From the NCBI GenBank assembly GCA_009733575.1, contig ML769383.1:310001-374000 (forward strand): a stretch of 64,000 nt of DNA, in the 5' to 3' direction. Under the pieces are notes generated by a model that saw only the letters and a list, made by a program, of their open reading frames with translations, did no database searches and was not told the DNA's origin. This DNA comes from Gymnopus androsaceus JB14. Its lineage: Eukaryota; Basidiomycota; Agaricomycetes; Agaricales; Omphalotaceae. The translations under genes and the position numbers were made by a program. Positions 48,201-62,611 of the stretch are shown piece after piece (position 1 is the first letter of the stretch; every line of letters begins with the position of its first letter).

Positions 48201-48266
48201 ACGGCGGTAGTTCAATTCTTACTTTCGGTTTGCAAGTCCTCCAATAAGTGACTTACAGGCTGCAGT
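45263..48266. other. Gene-poor stretch, nothing convincing
   Basis: About 3 kb contain only short open frames without family resemblance (for example minus 45920-46111, plus 46545-46826, minus 47355-47600). A promoter-like TATAAA near 46970 has no clear gene behind it. The part nearest 45.3-45.7 kb may hold leader exons of the CSL gene. No inverted-repeat element, tRNA or long repeat was recognised by eye. Confidence 0.5.
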
Positions 48267-49947
48267 ATGTCATATCGCCTGGAGAAACCTAGGCGACAAC
48301 CACCTGCATCTCTAAATTTCGAAAATTCTCTATATCATCCAAGGACTGTCCTTAGTTCTCAGTCCTCACCCACTTTCCTTTATGATCTCCCTTCTGCGAC
48401 TTCCATGTCGCCTCCCACTAGTCCGACTTCAATAACTCGCTTAGGAAGTCCTCCGATATCTCCTGGCAAATCCAGGTCACACCGCAATGCTAGGTCACCT
48501 TCGGCTGGAAGAACACGCTCGGTAACTCCTAACAATATGGGTGTTGCGGCTAGTGACTTAGAGTTAGAGATGTTCTCAGACTACTGTCGTTCTTGGTGCG
48601 GACTTGTGTTACTTCCAAGTTTCCGGATGTAAACAGATCTTTGCAGGTACTTTAAACAAGACGAAGAAGCCGGTCGTCTTATGACGCAAACCCTAGCCAA
48701 CCTACCGCCTTCTCAGCGCGCTCCCTACTCCCGTCTTCAAGCTTCAATACGATCTGCGTACCATCGTTCTGTGAACGCTAGACGGACCGCCGAGTTTCGA
48801 GCCCATCTCAGTGCCACGCAACCTGGTGCCTCCTTGACCCCTCACGCTAGATCTAATCCTCATGGATCTGACGCTCAGAAAGGTATAATCGAAAGATGCG
48901 CTTTTCCGCTACATATATTCATTGAATCCTTAGAGAGGTATCGGCGTTTTGAACGTTTTGTGCACAGCTGGTGTACATTGGGAATGCCTGGTCCGCAACC
49001 ATTTTTCCAAGCATGTGAGTCTAATGAGTTTTTTTGTTTCGAAGAATTTTTTCAGGAATTCAAGTCGAATCGCAGTGTGGGCTGTTATGCGTTTACAAGC
49101 GGTTCCAGAAGCTATTGGCGGTGCAGGAAGGCACCGAATTGAATGGGAATTCGACGATGCTGTTTTAAAAGAAGCAGCGTAAGTTATACGGCCGTACAAA
49201 CGAAGATCCTCATATCAATTTCATTTTATGTCAAACAGAGGGAAAGATTTCATGCTTGAAGCCATCGACATTCTCAAAGGGGTGAGTTTTTCTCATAATA
49301 TTATTCTACCCCATTTAATCCTTGCGGTTTTCAGGTTCTTGCATTTGAAGAGGTTCCAACTTCTAGGACTTCATCAACTCCCGGCGATGAAGAACATCCT
49401 GATGCAAGCCTTATCCATTCGCGCTCCCAATCTCAACCGCTTTTTTCTGAACAGAAACCCACCAATACCGTACAAACCAAGCGTGGCCGAGCTCCAAGTG
49501 ATCCTTTTTTGGATACGCCCATGCTTTCACGTTCTGTTGGGTCCTCTTCATCGAACGCCACCTTGTTGGCGTCTGATAAGCTCAGAGGAGCCTTTGAACC
49601 CCGTATTGTCCCTGACTGAAGAAACTGTAAGGCCAAGAGTAGAGCCACCTTGTGATGACTCTGAGGAAGAGTACATGCGAACATGGACCTCTCCCGATCT
49701 CACCAACCCCGAATATCTCAATCTTGTCAAAGTATTTCCTTCACATATAACAAGGAGAACCTTGCCTTATTTCCCGACACCCAAAGGTCCATCGGACCTT
49801 GAGGCTGGTCTTGATGATGTTGCCGAGGGTAAACAAGTCCGTTGTGGTACAGGTACTCTGCGGGTCAGCTCGATGCAACGGAGTGATGGATGGGACGGAG
49901 GGTGGTGGAATAGGTTCGTTCTTTGGTGGCGACGATTATTTAGGTAG
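48267..49947 (+). CDS. Conserved basidiomycete protein of unknown function; frame break
   Basis: Exons: 48267-48595, 48647-48882, 48934-49014, 49076-49178, 49239-49281, 49335-49947; about 467 aa after correction. The N-terminus is Ser/Pro-rich and disordered (PTSPTSITRLGSPPISPGKS). A conserved helical core follows: YFKQDEEAGRLM, NLPPSQRAPYSRLQASIR, RFERFVHSWCTLGMPGPQPFFQALWAVMRLQAVPE, GRHRIEWEFDDAVLKEAAGKDFMLEAIDILKG. The tail is disordered with SPDLTNPEYLNLVKVF. I believe similar proteins occur in other mushrooms, but no function or Pfam name comes to mind. One extra C at CCC 49610-49612 breaks the frame between EPRIV and TEETVRPRVE; uncorrected, the product stops at 49619. Confidence 0.78.
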
Positions 49948-52723
49948 TTCTATCAGAACTCCCTTCGTCATATATACAGGTGTATATCGTATTTGAGCAG
50001 TTGATCTACCTGACCGTTGAATAGTCAGTCATCTTGGACTTCGGGCTACTGCACAGACTTCACCGCACCGTTTTTTCTCACTCCTCTAGCTATATCAACA
50101 TGTCTACTCAACGATGTATATGTATATTGTATGGTTCAAGGTTGTGAAATTGACATTCGGGCATTACTGTACTATTAACATTATTCTTAGGCTTCTGGCT
50201 AAGGCTGCAGCTGGTGGGTGCTTTGACTAGTATCGCGATCCGCAATGCACGCGAAATACTTGAAAATTAGATCGACGGAAACCCGTCCAGTTCCGTGGTA
50301 AGTATTTGAAGTCGCACCAATCAATCGCCATTGCTGGAATGAAGGACCCCATTGCCAAGTCCACGGATCTGTCGATTAACCATTCTTTTGGTGGGGCCCT
50401 ACGGCTGGGTCATGCATGCATTTTTCGTCTGTTCGCAATCGGGGCTTCCCGTTTAAATAATCAAGCATCTGGTTCTTCGAAGTCAGAGGCCAAATCTAGC
50501 AAGTGACTAGCAGTAGTCGTGATCTCATTGGCGCAAAAAGGGCACATGTGAAAGCTCACAATTGAAAAACATGGAAAGTAATATGGGTTGATTGTAAGGA
50601 TTAAGGATTAAGCACTTGGGTCAATGCAAGGCCATAGTGGCTAGGCACTAGGTAGTACCATATTGTAATTATAAAAATTTACACGAATGGCTTCATGAGC
50701 ATGACAACGCACCGGTCGGTGCAAGTTGCTCTGTAGTGGATCGATAGGTATCTAAAAGGTAGTTGAGAAAATCGCCGGTCATTCAAAATCGCCTGTCATT
50801 CTTTCGTTTCAGCATAGGCTCGGAGTCTTCAGTCTATAGCGATCCGAAGAGTTCGCCATCTGCTTCTCCCATGGCCATCTTTGCTTGTCTGCTTTGCCTC
50901 AAGCTATCTTTTCGAATTTCTGTACTAATTATTTAATTACTCTGTCCAAGTTTCCCTAATTTAATTGGTACGCCTACTTACTAGACGAATATAACAAACC
51001 AACTCATATGCGATATCGATATACATAGTATTTCTCTTGCTCTTATTCCGATGGATTATTGTACAACTCAAAAGCATCGTCTGATTAGAAAAACATCGTC
51101 TGATTACAGCGCCAGTCACGGTGAATTAGAGTTGATAATGTCTTGGCGTTAACCCGTGCTGTCGGCTGTCCATCTTCACGGACAATTGTTTCTCTGTGCT
51201 AGGCTTCTGAATGTTCCAGAAGACTGAGAAGTACTTCAAAACTTAGGGCTTGCGATGACGCCCCCATCTTCGACGAAGATAATAAGCAAAGATTTCAATG
51301 CCTTGTCTGTTTTTTAGCCGCAGTAGAATTAGCCCCGTTTTGCGTGATTCTGACTTGCACAAGAGCAGTTGAGCGTCCCTAAAAAGGAAATTACTATGCA
51401 ACATCGGTGCCTTAGCGGAGAGGGCTATTATGTCCGTTATCACCATACACCCAGCGCGATCCATCCATGACCTGGTCAAGCCGTTACATGTTCAACGCGA
51501 CACCTTATTTCAAGCAGACTGATCCTGGTGTGCAGCGACTATAGCAGATATTAGCTTTGAGATGGTTAGGCGGCTGTCTAGATAAGTATTTTCAACTATG
51601 TATGTTGGATACCGACGGAGGTCCTAGTACCACATTCACTGCCCAATCGAGTCGATTTTTTCTACAAATGAATGGCTAGTTAAAGGCAAAAGGTTCGTAT
51701 TTTGATTTACGACCGTGCTACTTATGCTTCGTTACCGAGCAAGTAGGACCATGATTCTTCTTCCTCCCGTGTTCACAACGCGAACTTGGTCTCAAGATGA
51801 TGATATTATGTACCCTAGCTACACACTTGAAATCGCTAATGGGTCCGCGAATTATGCGAGCTATCGTGACCAAAAATATATTAACCTTTTGTCGAGTAGT
51901 CTGCCTCAGATGAAGCTTTTGAAATTTGCATCGCTGTGGTGCTGCTTCCAGTTATTTGTTCCACGTAATAAGATCCTCGGATTCTTGACAATATGTATAC
52001 TATTTTTCCCTACTACGTCCGAGTCTGACACTGAAGGCTATACTATCGAATAAATACCAACATATCTATCTACTGCCCCAACGATACTGCCCAACGATCT
52101 ACTGCCCCCAACGACATGTAGCAATAACGGACGCTATTGACGTCAGCTTGAAAACTCTATGGCTCATTGTCCACTATCTGTGAATCCACGGAAGATGAGA
52201 TCGACGGAGACCCGTCCAGTTCCGTGGTAAGGAACCCAATACAACTTAAAACAAGTGGTGTTATTTAATTGAAGAACCAATGATAATATGAGAACAGATC
52301 CGCGGGTTTGGCAAGATGCGAACCGATACAGTGAGTATCTCGTTTCCAGTAAAGGGAATCGCTCTATGGCTAGCTTGTGGATGCAATAGTGCGTCTCGGT
52401 CCTTCCCGTTTAAACTGCGTCAAAATTTCTGGGAAGCTTTTGAGCTTCTCGACAGATTCGCATACAGTACCCTTTCTGCGCCAATGAGATCATAGCTACC
52501 GACAAAGAGATGCAACAGTTTTTGGAAATAGCTGATGTTGGATTCGGAGGGTTTGTTTAGCCAATAGATCGCAATGAAAAGCACACGTTAAGATTTCTCA
52601 CCACAGAACCGACGGTAAACAGTAAGTCGCCGTAGGAAATAAAAGCCTTTATTTAAGCAGTCAGTAAAAAGTACAAATTATATGATGCACAGATTAGATC
52701 CCAAAGCGAACTGCTAGTACTAA
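49948..52723. other. Gene-poor stretch with dispersed repeat
   Basis: About 2.8 kb have no recognisable gene. Open frames at 50306-50506 and 51715-52053 (+) have no family resemblance and poor splice context. The stretch contains a repeated 34-bp block (see repeat entry) and short stretches suggestive of old inserted elements. Nothing else can be supported. Confidence 0.45.
50269..52491. repeat. Dispersed 34-bp repeat plus inverted 22-bp partner
   Basis: A 34-bp block beginning AGATCGACGG occurs at 50269-50302 and again at 52198-52231 with one mismatch. It contains a small hairpin (GACGG...CCGTC). A second block, GATCTCATTGGCGCA..., lies at 50521-50542 and returns in inverted orientation at 52470-52491 with one or two mismatches. 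The blocks sit about 250-270 bp apart in each copy. They may be remnants of one repeated element, but no terminal structure could be defined. Confidence 0.5.
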
Positions 52724-53645
52724 TCATCCTCGCTTGGGCTTGAGCAGCTCCATCTTTCTTCGTAGTCTGTCAAAAAAAAAATGAGCGTCGCGGAATCAAC
52801 TTTAATTCAGCAGCTCACTCGTCATTCTCTCCTTTCAGCCTAGAGGAATAAATCAGAAAGCTATTTAATGATCTGAAGAGTACCTACGTATCGTTATCAG
52901 TTTGAAGTTCCTTGATCTTCACCATCTTCGCCATGTTGCTTCTTTCAAGTCCCTTGACCTGTCTTTCTAGCTTTGTTACATGACGTTGGAAATCTGTCAA
53001 GTCCTCTAGAATGCCTGTTAATTTCTGAGAGGAAGATATGGCATCCGGGTCTTGGACAGCTATCGTTGGAGTGATCTACATCCTCGTAATGCTCAACTCC
53101 TTGGCTACACCTCCCTACGAATACAGCTCACCAAGTTATGTGCGATATCAGCCTTCATTTTTCCTTTATTCTTTGAAGGACTATTATGAAAATCAGGCTC
53201 TGATTCTTCATCCGAGTCTTGCGAACGGAGACGTTTGCCATGCCGTGAGGCGGGGGAGTAAGAGGCGTGGCAAAAGGATTATCATCATCGGAGTCGATCT
53301 TCTTTGATGTTAATCTGAAGTTGGTGGGTGTTGGCTGACTGGATTGGGCGCCGTCGGTAGAAGATTCCATTGCACGTCTTATTTCTTCGTCTCGCTTCAA
53401 CTGTCCTGGGCTCTTATAGCTCTTCGCTTGATTACTTGACGAAGGTGTAAGTAGTTCCCCGCTTCCAGTCGCATTGCTCTGTACTTCCATCCGGGACGGA
53501 GTGCGAGGCACTTGGGTTTGCGACAGCGCCTGTATAACGAAGGGCGATAAGTATAGATCACATGGATCCCATCTTTGAAGCATGAGATAAGACTTTCCGA
53601 GGAGTTATTTGGCGGTCGATGAGGATATCCGTTGTTGCCAGCCAT
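52724..53645 (-). CDS. Small coiled-coil protein of unknown function
   Basis: Proposed exons (minus): 53645-53594, 53529-53182, 53075-52888, 52839-52819, 52766-52724; about 215 aa. The N-terminus is polar (MAGNNGYPHRPPNNSSE), then VPRTPSRMEVQS, SPGQLKRDEEIRRAMESS and DSDDDNPFATPLTPPP. The C-terminal 75 residues form a clear leucine-zipper-like coiled coil (GILEDLTDFQRHVTKLERQ, KIKELQTDNDTLKGENDEL) ending KPKRG. The join of exons 1 and 2 is out of phase by one base, explained by one extra A in GGAAAG at the donor or by another donor. I do not recognise a family. The long coherent coiled coil across three good introns supports it as a real gene. Confidence 0.6.
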
Positions 53646-54396
53646 TAACTGGTCAACCCAAACTGCAGATCATGCAATGCTCAAGTTCAATTCGGAACGT
53701 AGGAAACTGGATGAGCTCACAGAAAAAGTTACACCTCTCGGGATCTTCACTATCTTTCGACAGCAGTAGAATTCTCTATGAAAAATATCGACTGTTGCAT
53801 AAACTGAATCCTGCAGATAGAAACGCAACGCATACCGATTGAGATTTCCTTCTGTCTTACTGGTCCTTCGAGATGCTTCAAGCTCGTGAGTATAACAGCG
53901 AACTGTTCCTGAATGATCAACTGGCGAGACGTGTATTATCCTATTCTCTGGCATTCAGCATAATGAGGTTCAAGAGTGGAAGGGACCGGCCCGTAATGTG
54001 CCGTGATTACAATAAATCGCGCTCTTGCGTCTCTCACACATTCCAGAGTCGGAATTGCACCATCGCAAACAAGTATCACTCCTTCTTCCACAATCAGAGT
54101 CTCGAGGATGACTTGGAAAAAAATGGCTCAACGACGAATCAATAATCTGTTACTACGCCTATGGTGCTTTTGATATTTGCAGAATATCGTCGGAGAAGTG
54201 TTCTCCGGCTCACTCGCCCAGCAATACTGATCCAGGGTCATTCATCCGATATCACTGTCAGTTCATCCTTCAGTCGCATCTGCCAGATTGCTTGGCAGAG
54301 TCTGCCCACGGAAGAATGTTAAATAATCTGTTTCCTGTAGAAGTAGTACTCACTGAACTACACGTACTACAACATCTACCCAGGAAGAGGGCTGGT
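53646..54396. other. No gene recognised
   Basis: These 750 bp lie between the coiled-coil gene and a PAC4 relic. Short open frames occur on both strands, none with family resemblance or a convincing start and splice pattern. Nothing further seen. Confidence 0.4.
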
Positions 54397-54540
54397 TGAC
54401 CATGACGATTTCGACTCAAGCCCATTACATCTCTTCCGATAACTCTAGACCAGCCGTTGCACGCCCAGCTTGTGGACTCGTATATGCTATTGGTTGCACC
54501 AATGACCATTACAGGGCAATCTTTGTCGTTGGACGAAACT
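54397..54540 (+). pseudogene. Truncated copy of the PAC4 first exon
   Basis: The segment matches the first exon of the intact PAC4 gene at 56524. It begins ATGACGATTTCGACTCAAGC and shares CAGCTTGTGGACTCGTATAT and CAGGGCAATCTTTGTCG. Small deletions shift the frame, and the later exons are absent, so this is a broken fragment of a local duplication. Flanking sequences do not align by eye. Confidence 0.7.
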
Positions 54541-55671
54541 CTTGGGAATTTAAAGGAGCTCTCCAGCAGAGCTGAGGAGATCTCAGTGATCTATCGCGAG
54601 ATGAGAGATTCAGAAGCGCGAGATAAAAGTTGGATGAGACACTGGACAAAGTGCCGATGAATCGTTCTCTCATCTCTCTTAATACTATCATGGTCAAATA
54701 TCGATTTCGCCCAGGTATTGTCCCGTTTGCCTCTGGCGTCGTTCTTGCCTATGACATGATCGCTGTCTGTCTGTCTGTCCTTAAGAGATCAAAAGGTGCA
54801 GTGGCAACGCCGTAATCGCGCTCGACTTTCATATATCCCGAAAACGTCAGCAGCTGGTGAGGATAAAGCACCATCTTCCACAGACATTTTATCTTTTTAC
54901 TCTCATATCTTTTCCTGGCCTACGCGACGATGATGCCGTTCACTTTCAGTGGCACAAGGAACTTTTGGACCAGTGAAAGCGTATGGTTCTTGCGAAAGCA
55001 TTAAAAATGCGGAGGCAAAGTCGATAATCTATCCCACCGAGGTCACCAGTACGCTAGGTTGCTTTCTTACCATTTCCTTCTATTGCCTGTGCTCATAGGA
55101 CCAGATTGGATGATGTCCCATATGTGGAGCACTGTCTCCAACGTAAATTAGGTCCCCGACAAAGTTTCAAAGGTTTGTCCTGTACAACGTCCATTCCTCA
55201 TGCACACTTGCTCCATCTATTTCTGACTCTGATTTGTTGACCCTGTATCCTCCTGCGTCCAATTTCCTTCATAAATAAATTCACTGTTGTGCATCTGTCC
55301 TGTTATACTAGAGGGACATGGGCCAGCATGGGCCATACTCGACATGAATATTTTTGCGCTGGGTGGGCTCTAGAGCCCCCCATTTGGTCTTGCATATTTA
55401 CAATGTCGGTGCGTCGATGATGCCTACAGTTGGAGTGAAAACTTATTCTCTCTTCTTTGACAGTTTACAATCTAATCATAAATTCTCCATATTCCCAATA
55501 CCCTACGTTCAGTAAAAACATAAATAAGTATAACAAGACAATCGTCTAACATCCATTGCACGTACGCCGTACCCAAAATCGACACCGAAACCGACATATC
55601 ATGTCTAGCCTGAGCACATCAAACATCGTCTGGTCGTCGAGCGAGAGCATTACCAGCGTTGGAGAGGGGAG
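54541..55671. other. No gene recognised
   Basis: About 1.1 kb have short open frames only and AT-rich tracts. A frame at 54457-54660 begins within the PAC4 relic and runs into unrelated DNA. No RNA gene or element was recognised. Confidence 0.4.
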
Positions 55672-56040
55672 TTAAAGGACGCAATGGTGAATAGGACATG
55701 GGAGATAGCGAAGGCGTAGAAGAACTCGAGACCAGTGATGAAGCAGTGAACTCAGACGCCGCCGCGACAGAATGTGAAAACCACGCATGTTGGAGCGACA
55801 GGCTGCGGGAATGAGGTAGTAGTTGCGATCGATGACAGGCTGAACACGACAGTCTTGGTCATTGTCGTGGATTTTATGGACCCGGTAAAAGGGCTTTCCA
55901 GAGGCGTCTTTGATGATCAAGGTGGAGGTGAGGGAAACGCGGTTGCAGACAGCGGTTTCATTGGGAGAAGAGTATTCGATGATTCCGGTGCAGGGTTCAG
56001 ATGACTTGATGACGCCGACGTTCTTTTGGTTTGATTTCAT
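55672..56040 (-). CDS. Hypothetical protein, weakly supported
   Basis: This is an uninterrupted 122-codon frame starting MKSNQKNVGVIKSSEPCTG. It has a coherent middle (NRVSLTSTLIIKDASGKPFYRVHKIHDNDQDC) that looks like a beta-rich fold with alternating hydrophobic residues. The C-terminal 40 residues are less protein-like, so the gene may be spliced there. I do not recognise it. It lies between the PAC4 relic and PAC4, in a gene-poor area. Confidence 0.35.
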   Translation of the reverse strand: MKSNQKNVGVIKSSEPCTGIIEYSSPNETAVCNRVSLTSTLIIKDASGKPFYRVHKIHDNDQDCRVQPVIDRNYYLIPAACRSNMRGFHILSRRRLSSLLHHWSRVLLRLRYLPCPIHHCVL

Positions 56041-56523
56041 TGAAGAAAAGTATTAGCAAAGGCTAGCAAAGACCAGAAAGATAACGCACCAACTTGATTT
56101 GAGCTTTGAAATCGGCATACACCAGTTTTGAGATTGGGTTTCCAAATCGCGCTTCATGTCGTCGCCGTGAGTTCCAACGGCCAATCGCATGTGTTGAGGT
56201 CACTCAGCGATGTGACCGTGGAGAAAGATCCATACCTCATCCTTATTCGCGGTCACAGGCTCATAAGGTTACCAGTGCGATCTTAGCCACAAATAGTACG
56301 TTCCTAAGTCTTCGTGACCGTCAGAGAGAGTGAAGGTGAAAGAGATGACCACTAGCGAGCTGAGATGTTGAGCCCAGTTCAATATAACGCCGATGTTATG
56401 CTCAGTATAATGGTAGAAGGTCAACAAATTGAACAGCGCGTTGAACGCTGCGGCGCCACACTTGTCACATGGGCTTGAACTCACGGGAAATCGAATCGGC
56501 TGGCGCCTACGTTTTTCTACGCT

Positions 56524-57022
56524 ATGACGATATCCACTCAAGTCCATTATATCCCATCCGATAATCCTTCTATACCAGCATTTGCATTTCAAATCACCCA
56601 GCTTGTGGACTCGTATATGCTATGGGTTGCACCAACCGATCTATTTGAAGGAGATGTGGAAAGGGCGCCATTGCAGGGCAATCTTTGTCGTGATTGGGCA
56701 TGCGCAATGCCTCCCAAGGTGCTAAGCAGAATAACTTGTGTGTTCGTCTATGAATTCTTATTCTTAACAGGGAGCGACCACCCAAGCGACTACAAGCATT
56801 TTCCGAACGTCGAATGCGGATGCATCATTATCCATGGCGCAACGACTAGGTCAGGGCCATAAGTTGTTCTTCAGGTTTCACTATGCTGAATTTACATTAG
56901 CCAGAAGATTCGGTAAACAGGTGTTTCTTTCGATAGATATTCAAAGCTATGCTGGAAAGCCGGAGATATTGCTGGCGATGGAAAAGGGGATTTTGGAGAG
57001 GCTCAAAGGCATAAGCGCTTAA
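56524..57022 (+). CDS. PAC4: Proteasome assembly chaperone 4 (PAC4-like)
   Basis: This is a small chaperone that pairs with PAC3 to help form the proteasome alpha ring. Exons: 56524-56718, 56771-56849, 56901-57022, giving 131 aa. Family features are an early beta strand with DSYMLWVAP, the DWACAMPP strand, then a Ser/Thr-rich loop TTSIFRTSNADASLSMAQRLARRFGKQVFLSIDI, and a C-terminal helix (LLAMEKGILERLKGISA). The order and the AQRLARRFxKQVFLS stretch match PAC4. No frame breaks were seen. The broken copy 2.1 kb upstream supports local duplication. The name is by motif memory, moderately sure. Confidence 0.78.
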
Positions 57023-57103
57023 GACTTGAGGTCGATAAGATCTTTTTTTACAGTAGTATCTTAGCGCCCATCCTTTACATCCTACACCGAAGAGAAACTA
57101 GAC

Positions 57104-58143
57104 ATGCCAGAAAGACAGCTTGTCGTTTTCGATTTTGACTGGTCAGTCTTCAGAGATCTGTTTCGATCAAGTCTCATCACAGGAACAGGTCCATGGCTGA
57201 TCAGGACACAGATAGATGGATTTTTGAAGTTAACGCTCCTGCTATTCGTCGAAAAATGGAGGATTTGGAGAAACAAGTCCAATGGACTGATCTTGTGTAT
57301 GAATATATTGCTTCTCAATCCACAACCTCTGCTCTGACAGCGCTGAAGAGCGCAATCGTTGCGAGAAGGCTATGAAAAAGGGATCACCAGAGAAGACATC
57401 GAGCATGCACTCAGAATCATTCCCTATGTTCGCCTTCCTTACCTTCTAAACCTCAGTGTGCTAATGTTCTTTGGGTTTTAGCATCCTGCGATGGTGCGAG
57501 CTGTAACAAATCTGAAAGGCCGGGGAAAGACCACTTTCCTGTGTCTGTCTAACGCAAATTCTGTTTTCATCTCGACTATCCTTAAAGTAAAGGTCCCTCC
57601 TTGCTCTCGTCTTAGTGCGTCTGATCGAATCATTCACTGCTGCAGGAAAAAAGCTTGGATAACTTGTTCGAAGAGATCATAACTAATCCGGCTGAGTGGG
57701 ATGAGTCGGGATTATTGAAACTGAAACGCAGAGTTGACCCAGAAGGACCTCAACATAGTTGTAAAATCGGATGCAGTCCAAACATGTGTAAAGGTGAGGG
57801 AGCCGATATGTTTGCAATGCATGAAGCTGAAAATACTATTGCTGAAGGTGATGAACTCGATGCATTCCTTGCTCGACATGGAACCGCATTCGACCGAATA
57901 ATATATGTTGGGGATGGATCCAACGACTTTTGTCCAGTACTTCGTCTCCGAAGGTGAACAATCTCTTTTCGATCCTTGAACGTTTTTACTGAGAGCTTGT
58001 TTAGCCATGATATTGTCTGCTGTAGAACCTTTGGCGGGCTGCCAAAGCGGATCGCGCGAGATGGCGAGAAATTCGGTCTCAAATGTGAGGTCAAGTACTG
58101 GACTGGTGCTTGGGAGCTTGAGGAAATATTCAACAAGCTGTAG
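57104..58143 (+). CDS. PHOSPHO-type HAD phosphatase; frame break
   Basis: This belongs to the PHOSPHO1/2 (Lpp-1-like) group of haloacid-dehalogenase phosphatases acting on small phosphates such as pyridoxal phosphate or phosphocholine. Exons: 57104-57141, 57189-57427, 57482-57586, 57646-57793, 57848-57953, 58005-58143; about 257 aa. Motif I is VVFDFDWS (the catalytic Asp pair is split by intron 1). Then come CLSNANSVFI (motif II Ser), NPAEWDESG, SCKIGCSPNMCKG, the Lys region, and YVGDGSNDFCP (motif III Asp pair). The end CEVKYWTGAWELEEIF is typical. One extra base near 57361-57365 shifts the frame just before EGYEKGITREDIEHALRIIP. Substrate is not certain. Confidence 0.85.
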
Positions 58144-58629
58144 ATATTAAACTAGTGGAAGCAGATCATCACGCGTTCATGAAATCAAGAAAGGCCATTG
58201 TTCGCCATTGCGTGGATTTGAGCACAGATAGAAGAAAACAGAAAAGAAAAAAAAAGTATTGTACCGTTATGTACTCATTATAGCAGTGATGTGAGTGAGT
58301 ATGCGGCTGATGTGTGGTAGATACTGAAAGCGCTAACAATCATACAATCCTTGAGACAAGAGATGGAGTGCGATGAGGCTGGCTCATGCCATTGAACAAG
58401 AATCCGGTTGAACGCCGGAGCAAGAGAAACCCCCGAAACTGTAGCGTTAGGTGCATAAAAGGGTGAGATTGGCTTTTATATAATAGGAAAGAGAAACCAG
58501 AGAAGAAAAGTACGAAAGTATGACTGCCAGCTGATTTTCAACACATTATGTCCAACCGATTCAATTCACCAATAAGAGCAGAACACGCACGGAGGGAGAC
58601 TAGACAACGGTATAGCTCATGAGGGCCTT

Positions 58630-62475
<3,846 letters not shown>

Positions 62476-62611
62476 CGTCACTGAGAAAACGTTGCTGTGT
62501 TTATTCGCTCCGCTACATCATTGATCACCCGATTACTTCACGCGGCGACGCAGCACATTAGTCAAGCGCGCGCTTACATTTGACATTTCGTATCATATAC
62601 AAGTACAACAG

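Noticed and set aside
48170..48260. A T-loop-like string that could suggest a tRNA
   Set aside because: No matching acceptor stem or anticodon arm could be folded around it.
51715..52053. 112-codon frame in the repeat-bearing stretch
   Set aside because: No recognisable domain and no intron structure in a genome where nearly all genes have introns.
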